Positions 1-11,059 of a stretch of DNA of 64,000 nucleotides are shown in pieces. Location of the stretch: positions 34,658,001 to 34,722,000 of the forward strand of contig CM060731.1 in assembly GCA_030704615.1 (NCBI GenBank), written 5' to 3'. This stretch comes from Takakia lepidozioides. Its lineage: Eukaryota > Streptophyta > Takakiopsida > Takakiales > Takakiaceae. The stretch's first letter is position 1; every line of letters starts with the position of its first letter. Both the position numbers and the translations under genes were made by a program. Below the pieces are notes generated by a model. The model did not search any database. It saw only the letters and a program-made list of their open reading frames with translations, and was not told the DNA's origin.

Positions 1-183
1 GAGCACAAGTCTCCTCATGTGGGGACAATTTGGTCCCCCCTAAGCACTTTCCAATTTTAGTTTCGTCGCAACATCTTTTTGGGAATATTCATGAATTTTC
101 GGGCATTTTGTCTTATGGTCTTATGCTCACGGGAGGGCATAGCGACTTGAGTGCACTACCCAACCTCCTAGAGTAGTAAAGAC

Positions 184-243
184 GAGGACATTCACGTCCC
201 TTATATAGCCTTTGAGGACATTCACGTCCCTTATATAGCCTTT
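184..243. repeat. Two-copy 30-bp direct repeat
   Basis: The unit starting GAGGACATTCACGTCCC and containing TTATATAG occurs twice head to tail with no mismatch, followed by a partial third start (GAGGGCGG). It could be a promoter-like or LTR remnant, but no gene follows it. I see no other feature in the first 390 bases. Confidence 0.8.
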
Positions 244-397
244 GAGGGCGGTGGGCCCGACCCCATGAAGTGGCCTTGGAGCCTTCTAGAAGACCGCTCA
301 GACCCGACACATGTCATACCCTAATCACCCCTATTCCCACCACTTGACACCTCTACTCTAAGTACCCAAATTGCGCCCAAACCATCCGCCATTTAAT

Positions 398-784
398 AAA
401 GTTATCCGGAAAGTGCCAAAAACTGACCCACAGTTTTGCCAAAAGTGGGGACCAGTTAAGAAACTTGGGACCAAACTCATACAAAGGAATAAAACACGGG
501 ATGAAACTAGTTTGAGCACCAAAACCGGTGGTCAAACTAGTTTTATACCCAGTTTGGGTTTTGCTGAGTCACGCCCCGTAGCGCCGAGCGACCCGCGAGC
601 AGCAAGCTGCGAGATCGCTACTACACCTGCGTGAAAAAGTAGAGTATTTGCAAGACTCATGCCCAGTTTGGCAAACTCATGCCCAATTTTGTTGACTTTG
701 CTGTTTGCACTCAAATTGGGGATGAAACACAGGTTACAGGTCCAACCTGGAGACCAAACTCGGCATGACTTTAAGGATAACTTT
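398..784. mobile_element. MITE, diverged copy (387 bp)
   Basis: The ends are inverted repeats: AAAGTTATCCGGAAAG on the left and the complement of AAAGTTATCCTTAAAG on the right. The flanks carry a 3-bp direct repeat AAT at 395-397 and 785-787. No transposase is encoded. The termini and several internal phrases (for example cag/gagtttgg motifs) match the element at 3910-4276, so the two form one family. A 3-bp A/T-rich target duplication is compatible with PIF/Harbinger-like or CACTA-like mobilisation, and the superfamily is not settled. Confidence 0.7.
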
Positions 785-1656
785 AATAACTCTTATTTTT
801 TATTTTTCTTTAAATTTTATCCCCTTAAACAATGGAGTATGTAGCTTACTATATGCTCCCGCTTTTTAATACAGGCTCGCAGGTGAGAGGGGAGCAGCGG
901 GAGGTGGGGATTTGACAGCGCACCCTGTCGGGACGTCGCCCCACGTTTGCATTCAACTCGTCGGGTAAGCGTAGCCTAAATGAGGTAGTATTTATCCAAG
1001 TGAACAACAATAATGTAATGCACGCGTGCAATTTGACAACATTTTTGCCGGATTTCGACATAGTCTTAGGATTATTTTCTGCCACCCCCCTTACTGGGGA
1101 CTCCGCAATCTAGTAAAGACAATGATTGACGAGTTACGACTACAGTAGTTTAGTGTGTAAGCCTCTCTCGAAATAATGGCTGGACATTTAGTATTTCGTT
1201 ATCCCACTGAAATGTACGGAGAGCAAAGAATGAATTGGAAAAATGGCATTTCAAATCTCTAAGTCAGAAATCTGCCCAGGCCATTCGCTTGAGCCCCCCT
1301 TTGTTGCCTTGAGCACGTTGGGGTAGTGGTTGTTGTTGGCTAGGAGCACAACACCAAAGGATGCGCCTCCTACTTGCCAGAGGTGTGAAAACCATACAGG
1401 GCACTAAATTTCGTGCCCTTATGTCAGGTATTCCAGCATACAGAGTTGTTGGAATGAGGCCAGTATGTAGGTTTTGGCTCAGTCGCTCTTCAACTGCGTG
1501 CACACTGTGATGTATGTTGAGATGGTGTTGCTTGTGTAATCTGTACATCAAAACTGGTTACTTTGTCTGCTTCTCAAGCAAGATGTCAGTGACTTCGACT
1601 AGTATTGCAAACTGGCTATATGGGGCTGCTCATATGACAATGCACTTGCACCAGGC

Positions 1657-1965
1657 TTGGCAATATACTTTCAGATTGTGACCTTGCTGAACCCATCATT
1701 ATGTTGTTTTTGCAATGTAGCTCCCCTTCTTACCACCCTTTACGGGGATCATTTGCTTTGTCCAAAGATAGAGATATGTTGGGATGGATGGCAGAACCTT
1801 GTGGTAGCAAAGAAAGAGAGCGCAGGGGCCTACACGTTAACTCATCATGACAGCGGCCATGCCTTGCTTTGCAGGGTACAGTCCATGGATGCCCTTCACT
1901 ATACTATCAGATCTGATGGTGGAATGGTAGAGAAGGTTTATTGGCAATGGGAGAACTTTTCTTGA
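1657..1965 (+). CDS. Possible orphan or terminal exon, unknown product
   Basis: The open frame gives 102 codons ending in KVYWQWENFS-stop. The N-terminal part (before about 1720) looks non-coding, and a TGCAATGTAG acceptor at about 1720 would leave an exon of about 80 codons starting near APLLTTLYGD. I recognise no family. No upstream exon with matching phase could be identified, so this may be a chance ORF. The rest of 785-2044 shows nothing else I can support. Confidence 0.2.
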   Translation: MAIYFQIVTLLNPSLCCFCNVAPLLTTLYGDHLLCPKIEICWDGWQNLVVAKKESAGAYTLTHHDSGHALLCRVQSMDALHYTIRSDGGMVEKVYWQWENFS

Positions 1966-2612
1966 CCCCCTGGATCTGAACTTGTCATGCTGGAGACAGT
2001 CTGGCCAATTCCTTTGTAAAAGATCCCAAAATTGCACTGGACTCTAGTGCAGATCTGCAAATTTCAGCTTTTGGAAATACATAGTGGAAACACTGTAACT
2101 GTACCATAGCTTAGATGCAAATTTACAGTTGTATTTGATCCTTTCTCACATTGAAACCATATGTTGAAGCTCAAGCCTGGGTTGCGCACTCACATACAAA
2201 TTTTGCAAACTTCTTCACATTTGCATCATCTGACTTTGGTAGCTTGATTGGACATGGGAGGCGGACTGTGCGCGCTTGTACGTGAAAGAAGGTGTCGACC
2301 TAAGTTGGACATTGAACCCAGCACAATCATGAATGTTGAGATCTGTTCAAGTAACTAATCATTCATAAATTTTTCGAACACACCTTCTGGACGAAGATTT
2401 TACATTGAACCTGAGAAGAAAGCATGGCCCGATCAAAGCTGTAGTCTAAAGGCCGGGCAATAAGTCATACCGTCGTGTACACTGTACTGGTGAAGTGTAC
2501 ATATGAGTCCGGAGTTACTCTGTACATGTATGCAAAACGCTGAGGCTCAAAGCACGCATAACTGATCATGATGGGAAAAACCCACAACCCTGACTTCAAT
2601 TTGAACAGATAA

Positions 2613-3860
2613 TTAGAACTCTAGCTCTTGGCGCTCACCCCAAAACTTTCCTGAAGGCCCTCCAGGAGGCTGGAGAGCTAGCCACACACCAGTCTCAGCA
2701 CCTTCACTAGCTGTGCGCACGATCATTCCGGGTGGCGGATCCACCGACTCAGTCATATCTGTTATAGTATACCCGGGACAGTAACTGTTGACGACGATGC
2801 TCTCGCCTTGCGGTCGGCCAGAGAGGGCGCGGTGCAATATGCTCACGTACGCATTCACCGCAATCTTCGAAACAGCATACGCTCCTTCAAACTTTTCGGG
2901 CCATCCCTTCTCCTTCGATGCCCACTTCCCAGTTCTCACATCTTGGAGAAACTCATCAATGAACTTGTTGACAGTGGCTTCTTCGATGTGTTCACGATCA
3001 GCAAGCTCTTCACGATACTTGTTTGTCAAGTACTGAGAGGCAGACAAGAAACAATGTTTTACAAAACTAAGCCGCCATACATACTACTGCAAGCACTATG
3101 TAAACTTGTCTTCTGAGCAAGAAGAATAACCATATGAGGGGATTCAAAAACAAAACAATTTCACAATGTCTGAGAGGGAGACCTGAAGCAGTCCAGCTCG
3201 TGAAGCGACCACCACAATGCGAGCACCAGCCTTAGAGTGTCGTAGAATTGGGAGCAAGGCTTCTGTTACGAACTTGACACCGTCATAGTTGGTCCTTATG
3301 ACACCTTCTGCATACTGAGGTCCGGTCTTGAAGATCCCAGCATTATTTACCTGTCCATGTGCAACAGAATGCACGGTCAGTTTCTCAACTTCCAACAACC
3401 AACCAGTACCCCACCCCCTTCCCCCCAGTATGTAACTTCTTTAATAGCTAATGTCAGTGGCTAGCGTTTGTCTATGTAGGAGTCTAATATTTTCTTGTCT
3501 GCATGGATCCATGGGACAGGACCCAGATATAACACGTCCTCTGAATTGGGAATTTATCGCGATGCTCACCAGGATATCAATACCACCATAAGTGTCGCGA
3601 AGCCAATTTGCGAGTGTCCGTGCAGAATCTTCGCTAGTGACATCAAGAAGATGGAAAGCAACCTGCTGTAGCCCTTCCTTTTTCAAAGCTTCAAGGGCCT
3701 GGAGGCCACGATGTTTATCGCGCGCAGTCAGAACTGTGATGATCCCATTTTCCGCCAATTGACGTGCAATCTCGAAGCCTATGCCCTTATTCGCCCCCGT
3801 CACAACCGCCACTGTGTCCTTGGACCACCACCTCACTCTACATGCACACGAAGTATCCAC
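2613..3860 (-). CDS. Short-chain dehydrogenase/reductase (carbonyl reductase/menthol dehydrogenase-like), copy 1
   Basis: This NAD(P)H-dependent carbonyl reductase of the classical SDR superfamily resembles the plant salutaridine-reductase/neomenthol-dehydrogenase group; the substrate is unknown. Three exons fit GT-AG rules in phase 0: 3570-3860, 3183-3350 and 2613-3032, about 292 residues. Visible motifs are the Rossmann TGANKGIG near residue 20, NNAG at the start of exon 2, and catalytic YAVSK in exon 3, just before a conserved NAYVSILHR helix. The C-terminus GKFWGERQELEF is typical of the group. The codon aligned to the ATG of copy 2 (12848) is GTG here, so either the start was lost or it lies in an upstream exon. 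Copy 2 is otherwise very similar and intact. Confidence 0.85.
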
Positions 3861-3909
3861 ATGTCAGATCAGTTATGTAAGAATCGGGTACAAAGGTTAG
3901 AGCTACATT

Positions 3910-4276
3910 AGAGTTATCCGTAAAGTGAGCCTGAGTTTGGTACCCTGTTTGGACCCGAGTTACTGGTTTCATCCTGAGTTTGAGTTAATCCGTAAAGTGC
4001 AGAAAACTGAGCACGAAGTCAGAAAAGAGGGCACCAAATCATAAACTGGGGATGAGGGCAACCGCTGCTATGGCGCGAGCTCCCGAGCTCTGACCGCCTC
4101 CGCCTCGACGACTAACAAAACTCGGCACCACCAAACTCCTGCCACCCCCATTTTCCTAGTCCTGGCAGTTTGGTGTTTTTTTCTAGTCGGACCGCTTTGA
4201 GTTTCGAGTTTCATCCCGAGTTTTGGCCAAACTCAGGGTTCTCGTGCCGAGTTTGGGACCCTTTACGGATAACTCT
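3910..4276. mobile_element. MITE (367 bp) with 3-bp target duplication
   Basis: The terminal inverted repeats are AGAGTTATCCGTAAAG, with the right end complementary (CTTTACGGATAACTCT). They are flanked by ATT at 3907-3909 and 4277-4279. The paralogous block near 12885 has the uninterrupted sequence gctacATTttca, which is an empty site proving insertion after the segmental duplication. No coding capacity is seen. Confidence 0.85.
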
Positions 4277-4859
4277 ATTTTCAAGGACCACATACGAAGA
4301 AATTCAACATTGGAGAGCAGCGTGGGTCCGAGGAGTATTCTACAAGTTGAACAACAGAGCTGGTCCATACATATGGTTATCCTCAAACTATTCCTCCAAA
4401 CAGAATTTTGACATGTATACATAATTTTCACCAGAACTACCACACTGCATGGATCCGCACTATCCAAGATCTATGAGAAAATCTCACTGGAAACTAGCTG
4501 TATGTACAGTTAAATGACCTGACCGAGCTACTCCTGGGACTCTTCAATCACTCAAACACTTCGCAATACCACAGGAGCACTACAGCCTCGACCCACTCCT
4601 CTCCCTGATACAGTCCAAATCTAATCTCTAGATCGACTCCATGTAAAACCATCATCTCAACACGCTACTGAGAGACAAGACATGGAATTCAATGCAATCT
4701 AAAGTCCACAGTTCGCCTACGCATCGCCTACTCAAAGGCGATGTTGGGAAGAGCGGGATGAGAGTCGAGCAGACTTACTCATCTGACACAGTACCCATGA
4801 TACCTTCCTCCCCGTGATCAATTCCAAGCTGCTCTTTGCTTTGCTCGCCCTACACTCAC

Positions 4860-4862
<3 letters not shown>

Positions 4863-4912
<50 letters not shown>
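4863..4912. repeat. CT dinucleotide microsatellite
   Basis: About 25 uninterrupted CT units lie in the 5' flank of SDR copy 1. The equivalent place in copy 2 (about 13465) has only a few CT units, so the run expanded after duplication. Confidence 0.95.
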
Positions 4913-4916
<4 letters not shown>

Positions 4917-4950
4917 CCGTATGTCAGTATTCATGAACCTCCGAATCGGG

Positions 4951-6595
4951 GTTTATATGCGGGACCTGGACTGTATGCACGTGGCATCTTGGCACGTATA
5001 ATGAGTAGTTACCAGGGTGGCTTCGCCTGTGAATTTTGCATAGCCTCGTCACAAGGGTCCTTCCATCGTGCCAATCTTAGTAGGTATCAACTAGGGTATC
5101 ATGTGCCGTTGGCCCACCCCTATGTATCCAGAAACCCTGCAGTTTGGGAGATCTCCACGTCATTGTTCCAGGAAAGCCCACTTTGCTGTTTTTCACGAAT
5201 TTCCAGCCACCAAAAGTACTTGAAATTTCATATCTCCCACACCTCAGGTCCAAAAATTGTGAGTTGCACCCCTCCTCATCGAGGGCTTTCCAACGATACC
5301 AAGCACTAGGGCTCGGCCCGCGGTTCAAGCTACAAAACAAAACAAAACAAACAAAAAAACTACCTGCTCCATATATTGATGCCATAGTAACGACGTTGGC
5401 TTCCTTGGCGGCCTAGACCCCCGCAAGTGCATGCATTTACAAGCTAGCCAAGCTTGCCGGAAAGTGCCAAGATTTCTTAGGATGGCACCTTAGGAGATTC
5501 CTCCTCTTCCTTGAGGAAGCACCTGACGTAGCAGAATGTTCCTGCTCTCGTGAGCCATCCGATCTAGCAAATCGCAGCCATCAAAATGCACCATGCGAGC
5601 CCCGCATTTCAGGAAGACCCCCACCCACACCCTACACAAAATGCAAATGGTGGATGCTATAGCAAATTGCGGAGTGAGTCACCCCACATTGGCAATCTTC
5701 TCCAACTATGTATATAACGTGCAATATTGTTGTATTTGTGAAAAATTGTGCATGATCTAGATATGGAAACAATAGTGTCCACCTGTGATAAATGTTAGGA
5801 GTAGGAAAAAAAACCCACATTCAGACAAGGTTAACATTTTAACAGTTAGGGAGGGATAAATTAAGCATATTAACATTTACAAAATGACACATACATAGCA
5901 TCCACTTCTTTTACACGAACACTTAGAGACACAATCTCAATACCATGTACCTGCAAACCATCTCACACATGTACAACTAGCACATAGGGTATGTTGGCCT
6001 ATGACCGTTCAAGTAAGGATGGTGAAAATTCTAACGGTGAATTTTTGTCATTTTTACCTCGGGTAATTTTCATAAGGTGTCCCACATAATACAAACTTGG
6101 AACTATTGGATTTCATGAATCCTACACAAAGTTGTATGGTTTCAAAGTCGAACCAATCAGAATGCTTGTATACACCAAGAGCCCTATGACCAATCACACT
6201 TTGTGGGGGGTTATATCAAATGATTGTTTGCCAAGTGACAAAAATGGACAGTCTTGGGACCAGCACTGCATGGTCATAGGTACTGACAGCAGCGTTAATG
6301 GGGTGTTCGGTCATAGACGCTTGTTCGGTCATAGGCCAACTTACCCTAGGTGATCTTGTCTCACAAAAACAACCTCCATCTGCTTCAAAGAAGCTCCACT
6401 ATCCAAAACCGCAATTAGGACAATTTCCTTCCGCCTAGACCCCACTACCGGCTACTGGAAGGTTAATATGCAACAGGAAATGCCCTAAACAGTACATCAT
6501 ACCCACTATTCTCTGGAAATGGTGGATAAACCAAGAAGCTATGCAGATCCATGAATGAAGCAAGACACTCGTGCCTTTGCTAGAAAAAGGTCGTT
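4951..6595. other. Intergenic, no gene recognised
   Basis: This is the stretch between the SDR copy 1 flank and the PPR stop codon. It contains only short unsupported ORFs, and I see no RNA gene or clear repeat. Confidence 0.5.
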
Positions 6596-9514
6596 TCACC
6601 AGTAATCCCCACAAGAACAAACCCCATCTTCAAAGTGGTGAAAGCGGTTAGCGTCCCGGACAACAATTGCTCGGCCAACTATCTTTGAGATGAACTTGGT
6701 GGCAGTGTGGCAGTCACCACACACCCGAAGATTCTTGATGAGACGGAGAGGCATCCCAGGGGAGGTGCTGATCAGCCCAAAAGCAATGGCCAGCTTCTCA
6801 CTGTGATGGCAAAGAAAAAATTCCTTTTGCTCCTCCCCCACATCATGCAATACAAAGCGCGTGTCAGGCACATATCCTGCCTCCTTCATCTGCCCAGACA
6901 ATCTTCTCAGCTCACCATAAATTTCCTCAATTTTTGGATGCAATTTCTCATCTACAACAAAGGTGTGCACCCTGTTGCCAACCTCAATGCAGCAGCGACC
7001 TGGCTCCTTTCTAACCCCTCTGACCTTCATCATTTTTCTCACCTTTGCACTATCGCCCCACCTGCCAGCTGCGGCATAGATGTTTGATAGCAACACATAA
7101 GTCGCAGCGTCCTGTTCATCCCACTTGAGAATACATGTTGCCGCGCGTTCAGCCATCTCCACATTGCCATGGATTCTGCAGGCACCAAGCAAGGGGCCCC
7201 ACACCACAGCATTTGGTTTCATTGGCATTTTGTTAATGAAGTCCTCTGCCTCATCCAATCGCCCTGCACGTCCAAGAAGGTCCACCATGCAGCCAAAGTG
7301 CTCCGGCATAGGAGTGATACCATGATCTTGACTCAGGGAGTCAAAGTAGTATCTGCCTTCATCCACCAGGCCAGCATGGCTACATGCAGAGAGAACACAT
7401 AGGAAAGTGATACTGTCCAGCTTCAAGCCCTCCACTTGCATTTCTTCCAACAGTTGTAGGGCCTCCACATCACAACCATGCTGGGCATATCCTGCAATCA
7501 TCGTGTTCCAGGACACCACATCTCGATAGGCCATATGGTCAAACACTCCCTTTGCATCCTTGATGCTCCCGCATTTGGCATACATGTCCACCAGGGTACT
7601 GTTCAGAATGACATCTGGTACAATTCCCGCTTTGATGATGTCACCATGGACCTCTTTACCCTTTTCCAGGGCTGCCAGGCTTGCACACGCATTGCAAACG
7701 CAAACGAACGTGACCCGGTTGGGCTTCACCCCTTCCCGCATCATTTGCTCATAGGTCTCCAAAGCCTCCATCCCGCACCCATGTTGTGCGTATCCTGCGA
7801 TCATTGCATTCCACGAAACCACATCTCGTTCAGCCATATTGTCAAACACTCCCTTTGCATCCTCGATGCTCCCACCTTTAGCATACATGTCCACCAGGGT
7901 ATTGTTCAGAACGATATCTGGTACAATTCCAGCTTTGATCATGTAACTATGGATCTCTTTGCCCTTTTCCAGGGCTGCCAGGCTTGCACATGCATTGCAA
8001 ACGCAAATGAATGTAACACGGTCAGGCTTCACCCCTTCCTGCATCATTTGCTCATATGCTTCCAAAGCATCCATTGTGCAGCCATGCTGCGCATATCCTG
8101 AAATTATTGCTGTCCAGGAGACCACATCTCGTTCAGACATATTGTCAAACACTCCCTTTGCAGCTTCCATGCTGCCACATTTGGCATACATGTCCATGAG
8201 GGTATTGTTCAGAATGATATCTGGTATAATTCCAGATTTGATGATGTCACCATGGACCCGTTTGCCCTTTTCCATGGCTGACAGGCTCGCACACGCATTG
8301 CAAATGCAAACAAAGGTGACCTGGTCCGGCTTCACCCCTTCCCACATCATTTGCTCATAGGTCTCCAAAGCCTCCATCCCACACCCATGCTGCACATATC
8401 CTGCAAGAATAGCACTCCAGGACACCACAGTTCGTTCAGCCATATCATCGAACACTCTCTTTGCATCTTTGAAGCTCCCGCATTTGGCATACATATCCAC
8501 GAGGGCATTGTTCAGAATGATATCTGGTACAATCCCAGCTTTGACGATGTCACCATGGACCTCTTTGCCCTTTTCCAGGTCTGCAAGGCTTGCACATGCA
8601 TTGGAAACAGAAACAAATGTGACCCGATCTGGCTTCACCCCTTCCTGCATCATTTGCTCATAGGTCTCCAAAGCCTCCATCCCGCACCCATGCTGGGCAT
8701 ATCCCGCAATCATCGCGTTCCAGGACACCACATCTCGTTCAGCCATATTTTCAAACACTCTCTTTGCATCATCAATGCTGCCACATTTGGCATACATATC
8801 CATGAGGGCGGTGTGCAGAATGACATCTGGTACAATTCCAGCTTTGATCAGGTCCCCATGGACCTGTTTGCCCTTCTCCAGGGCTGCCAGGCTCGCACAT
8901 GCCTTGCAAACACTAACGAACGTGACCCGGTCTGGCTTCACCCCTTCCCAGACCATTTGCTCATATGTCTCCAAGGCATTCTTACCACACCCATGCTTGG
9001 TAAATCCTGCCATCATTATATTCCACGTGATCAAATCTCGATCAGGCATTTTGGTGAACACTTGGTGTGCATCCACAATGTTCCCGCACTTGACATACAT
9101 GTTGACAAGGGTGTTATGTAGAAAAACGTTTGGCTTGAATCCACTTTGGATAATGTGGGCGTGCACCTGCTTTCCAGCTTCCAGGCCTTTCATCTTGATG
9201 CACTTATGCAAGAGAAAGACATAAGTATATGAATCCATTGAAACGACTCCTTGCTTTAATTTCTGTAGAGCCTCTTTCAGTTGCCCTGCCTCAGAAAGCA
9301 TCTTCACCTGCCCAGAAGAGGCACTGTGAACTCTCTTTCCTGGTCCTCTTTCAGAAGCTGTGGTCATGGTGGATGTGCCTGATTTTATCAAATGTGTCGC
9401 CACTGCTGCTTCCAGTTGTCCCTCTACCCATGCAGGTTTCTCGTAGCTATCGATCCACAGGGAATCATAGGTAATCTTGAAACCTGGCCCTCTCGGATGA
9501 ATCTGGACCCACAT
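6596..9514 (-). CDS. PLS-class pentatricopeptide repeat protein with E and DYW domains
   Basis: This is a predicted organellar RNA-binding C-to-U editing factor. One uninterrupted frame of 972 codons runs from an ATG at 9514 to TGA at 6596, with no intron. Residues about 75-700 are PPR motifs in P-L-S order. Five or six blocks of about 101 residues are almost copies of one another, each carrying LVDMYAKCGS, ERDVVSWNAMIAGYAQHG and EGVKPDRVTFV phrases. The E/E+ region (VVWGPLLGACRIHGN) and the PG-box-like KEPGRCCIEVGN follow. The DYW deaminase has the zinc-binding HSEKLA (HxE) and CGDCH (CxxC) and ends in CSCGDYW. No clear targeting peptide is visible at this start, so an upstream exon or start may exist. 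The near-identical blocks suggest recent internal duplication and possibly a changed RNA target. RNA target and organelle are unknown. Confidence 0.93.
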   Translation of the reverse strand: MWVQIHPRGPGFKITYDSLWIDSYEKPAWVEGQLEAAVATHLIKSGTSTMTTASERGPGKRVHSASSGQVKMLSEAGQLKEALQKLKQGVVSMDSYTYVFLLHKCIKMKGLEAGKQVHAHIIQSGFKPNVFLHNTLVNMYVKCGNIVDAHQVFTKMPDRDLITWNIMMAGFTKHGCGKNALETYEQMVWEGVKPDRVTFVSVCKACASLAALEKGKQVHGDLIKAGIVPDVILHTALMDMYAKCGSIDDAKRVFENMAERDVVSWNAMIAGYAQHGCGMEALETYEQMMQEGVKPDRVTFVSVSNACASLADLEKGKEVHGDIVKAGIVPDIILNNALVDMYAKCGSFKDAKRVFDDMAERTVVSWSAILAGYVQHGCGMEALETYEQMMWEGVKPDQVTFVCICNACASLSAMEKGKRVHGDIIKSGIIPDIILNNTLMDMYAKCGSMEAAKGVFDNMSERDVVSWTAIISGYAQHGCTMDALEAYEQMMQEGVKPDRVTFICVCNACASLAALEKGKEIHSYMIKAGIVPDIVLNNTLVDMYAKGGSIEDAKGVFDNMAERDVVSWNAMIAGYAQHGCGMEALETYEQMMREGVKPNRVTFVCVCNACASLAALEKGKEVHGDIIKAGIVPDVILNSTLVDMYAKCGSIKDAKGVFDHMAYRDVVSWNTMIAGYAQHGCDVEALQLLEEMQVEGLKLDSITFLCVLSACSHAGLVDEGRYYFDSLSQDHGITPMPEHFGCMVDLLGRAGRLDEAEDFINKMPMKPNAVVWGPLLGACRIHGNVEMAERAATCILKWDEQDAATYVLLSNIYAAAGRWGDSAKVRKMMKVRGVRKEPGRCCIEVGNRVHTFVVDEKLHPKIEEIYGELRRLSGQMKEAGYVPDTRFVLHDVGEEQKEFFLCHHSEKLAIAFGLISTSPGMPLRLIKNLRVCGDCHTATKFISKIVGRAIVVRDANRFHHFEDGVCSCGDYW

Positions 9515-11059
9515 TCTATCCCTGTTCCTTCAGCTATCCCCTGCCTCTGCACCAATAATGCATAGATCCTCGCCTTGCTGCGAGTAGCTGACTATAACAG
9601 CCTAATTTTTTCCTAGAAACACCCCAACCCTACTTATCACACTCTAGTTCCTATCCTCGATTGCTCCCACGACCTTAAAAATGTGCTGGGGAGAGAGAGG
9701 GGATGACAGTTTCCGAGAATTCACCTTTTTGCCTCCATCGTCCCACCCTTGACTAGGATTGAAAAATATTCCTTGCAAAGCTTCTTTTCGTCTCTGTTAT
9801 CCGTCGTTGGATATTTTCCTGTTACCACATTGACAGTAACATGTCAAAATCACTCCAAACCACCATAGATTCATCCGACAAGCTACCTTGGAGAATTCAA
9901 CATGAAACAATTAGGGGCAATTCTGATAACAAGCAAAACAGACCGAAATGTGTTGAAGAAGGCGCCCTCACCACATCGTCCTTGACCTTGTGTCATGAAA
10001 GCAGCTGACTTTCTTTTCACCCAAGGCGGATTCAACCAAACATCAACCAAAAGGACCTCTTGTGTGCACTGCTTGTGTCTGTAATCAGGTGATCTCGGAT
10101 TGCTCTGTGAGAACCACCACAGTTCAGTTCAATAGATTTAAACAAAACCTCCGAAGACCAAGCTAACCCTCCCAAGTACCTTGTAAACACCATGAAAAAT
10201 ACAAATCGTGATACCGACAGGAAAACCCATTCTGCGGAACGACCAAACTACCTCACATCGTACACTAAGAGAGCCACACCTTGCCATTGCAGTTGTCCCA
10301 CCATTGTGAAGGATCTGTACCAAACTCATGCCAGCCCTGCTCCATGCTCCACGGTAGACCGAAACTCCCAAAGCATGAGCACTTCGACATGTTCCTTTAT
10401 GCAGTGCTCGTGTAGCTTTCAACAACATTCAATAAGTTACAACGTCATAACCCATCACGGAAGATGTGAATGTCCCAAAACAAGCCTCTGCTGCCATAAC
10501 TTACCGCAGCCAAGATCGTTCCATCGTGCCTCCCACACACACCCAGCGAGCAAAGTTTGATCTGGGTTACCTTCCACGACTGACACCCTGATTCATTCGT
10601 TACACAATCTGTCATCTAAGAACATCGGAGGTTTGCCACAGTGGCGCTGTTGGGCAAACAATGTAATGTATGTACAATATATAAGAGGCCCCGTGCCCCT
10701 GGGGGCCTCCCGGAACGTGTGACCAAGGCTAGTCGGCTTAGCAGGCCCTCCAGCTCTGTGCTTCTCTGCGCCGGTTTTTTTTTTTTGGTGCTTTGTGTCC
10801 GTGCTGGAATCCGTGGATCCTATCAAGTATGTGCTGTGTAGTCACCATCACATGTAAGCCTTAAGGCTTCTCTCAGATTAAGATTGTGCAGTTTCTTTGT
10901 TGGCCTGCATGTGTGTAGGTGAGATATGTGCGGTTGAACAGAAGGGAAAAATATTAAAAATCTTCAGACTGATCGAGGGGTTTGCAGACCTCAGTGAGTG
11001 GTGTGCCTGCGGATATCATATTTCTCTGAAGTTACCGATTATGAGTGTTGGAGTGTAGG
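9515..11059. other. Intergenic, 5' side of the PPR gene
   Basis: No gene or RNA is recognised. The short ORFs here lack homology that I can see. From about 11060 the segmental duplication (copy 2) begins. Confidence 0.5.

Larger units (their letters stand above)
2045..4950. repeat. Segmental duplication, copy 1 (partner 11060-13560)
   Basis: The 3' flank, the whole SDR gene and the 5' flank of this block are collinear with 11060-13560. Shared landmarks are the CTCAAGCCTGGGTT-type phrase near 2170 and 11085, all three SDR exons, and the phrase ending GGGTTTATATGC near 4955 and 13515. The two blocks have the same orientation and are separated by the PPR gene. Copy 1 differs by the MITE at 3910-4276 and an expanded CT run. 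Confidence 0.8.

Noticed and set aside
7478-9224. Long plus-strand ORFs rich in His/Cys/Ile (207 and 256 codons)
   Set aside because: They are antisense shadows of the repetitive PPR gene; the repeats in them follow the PPR blocks.
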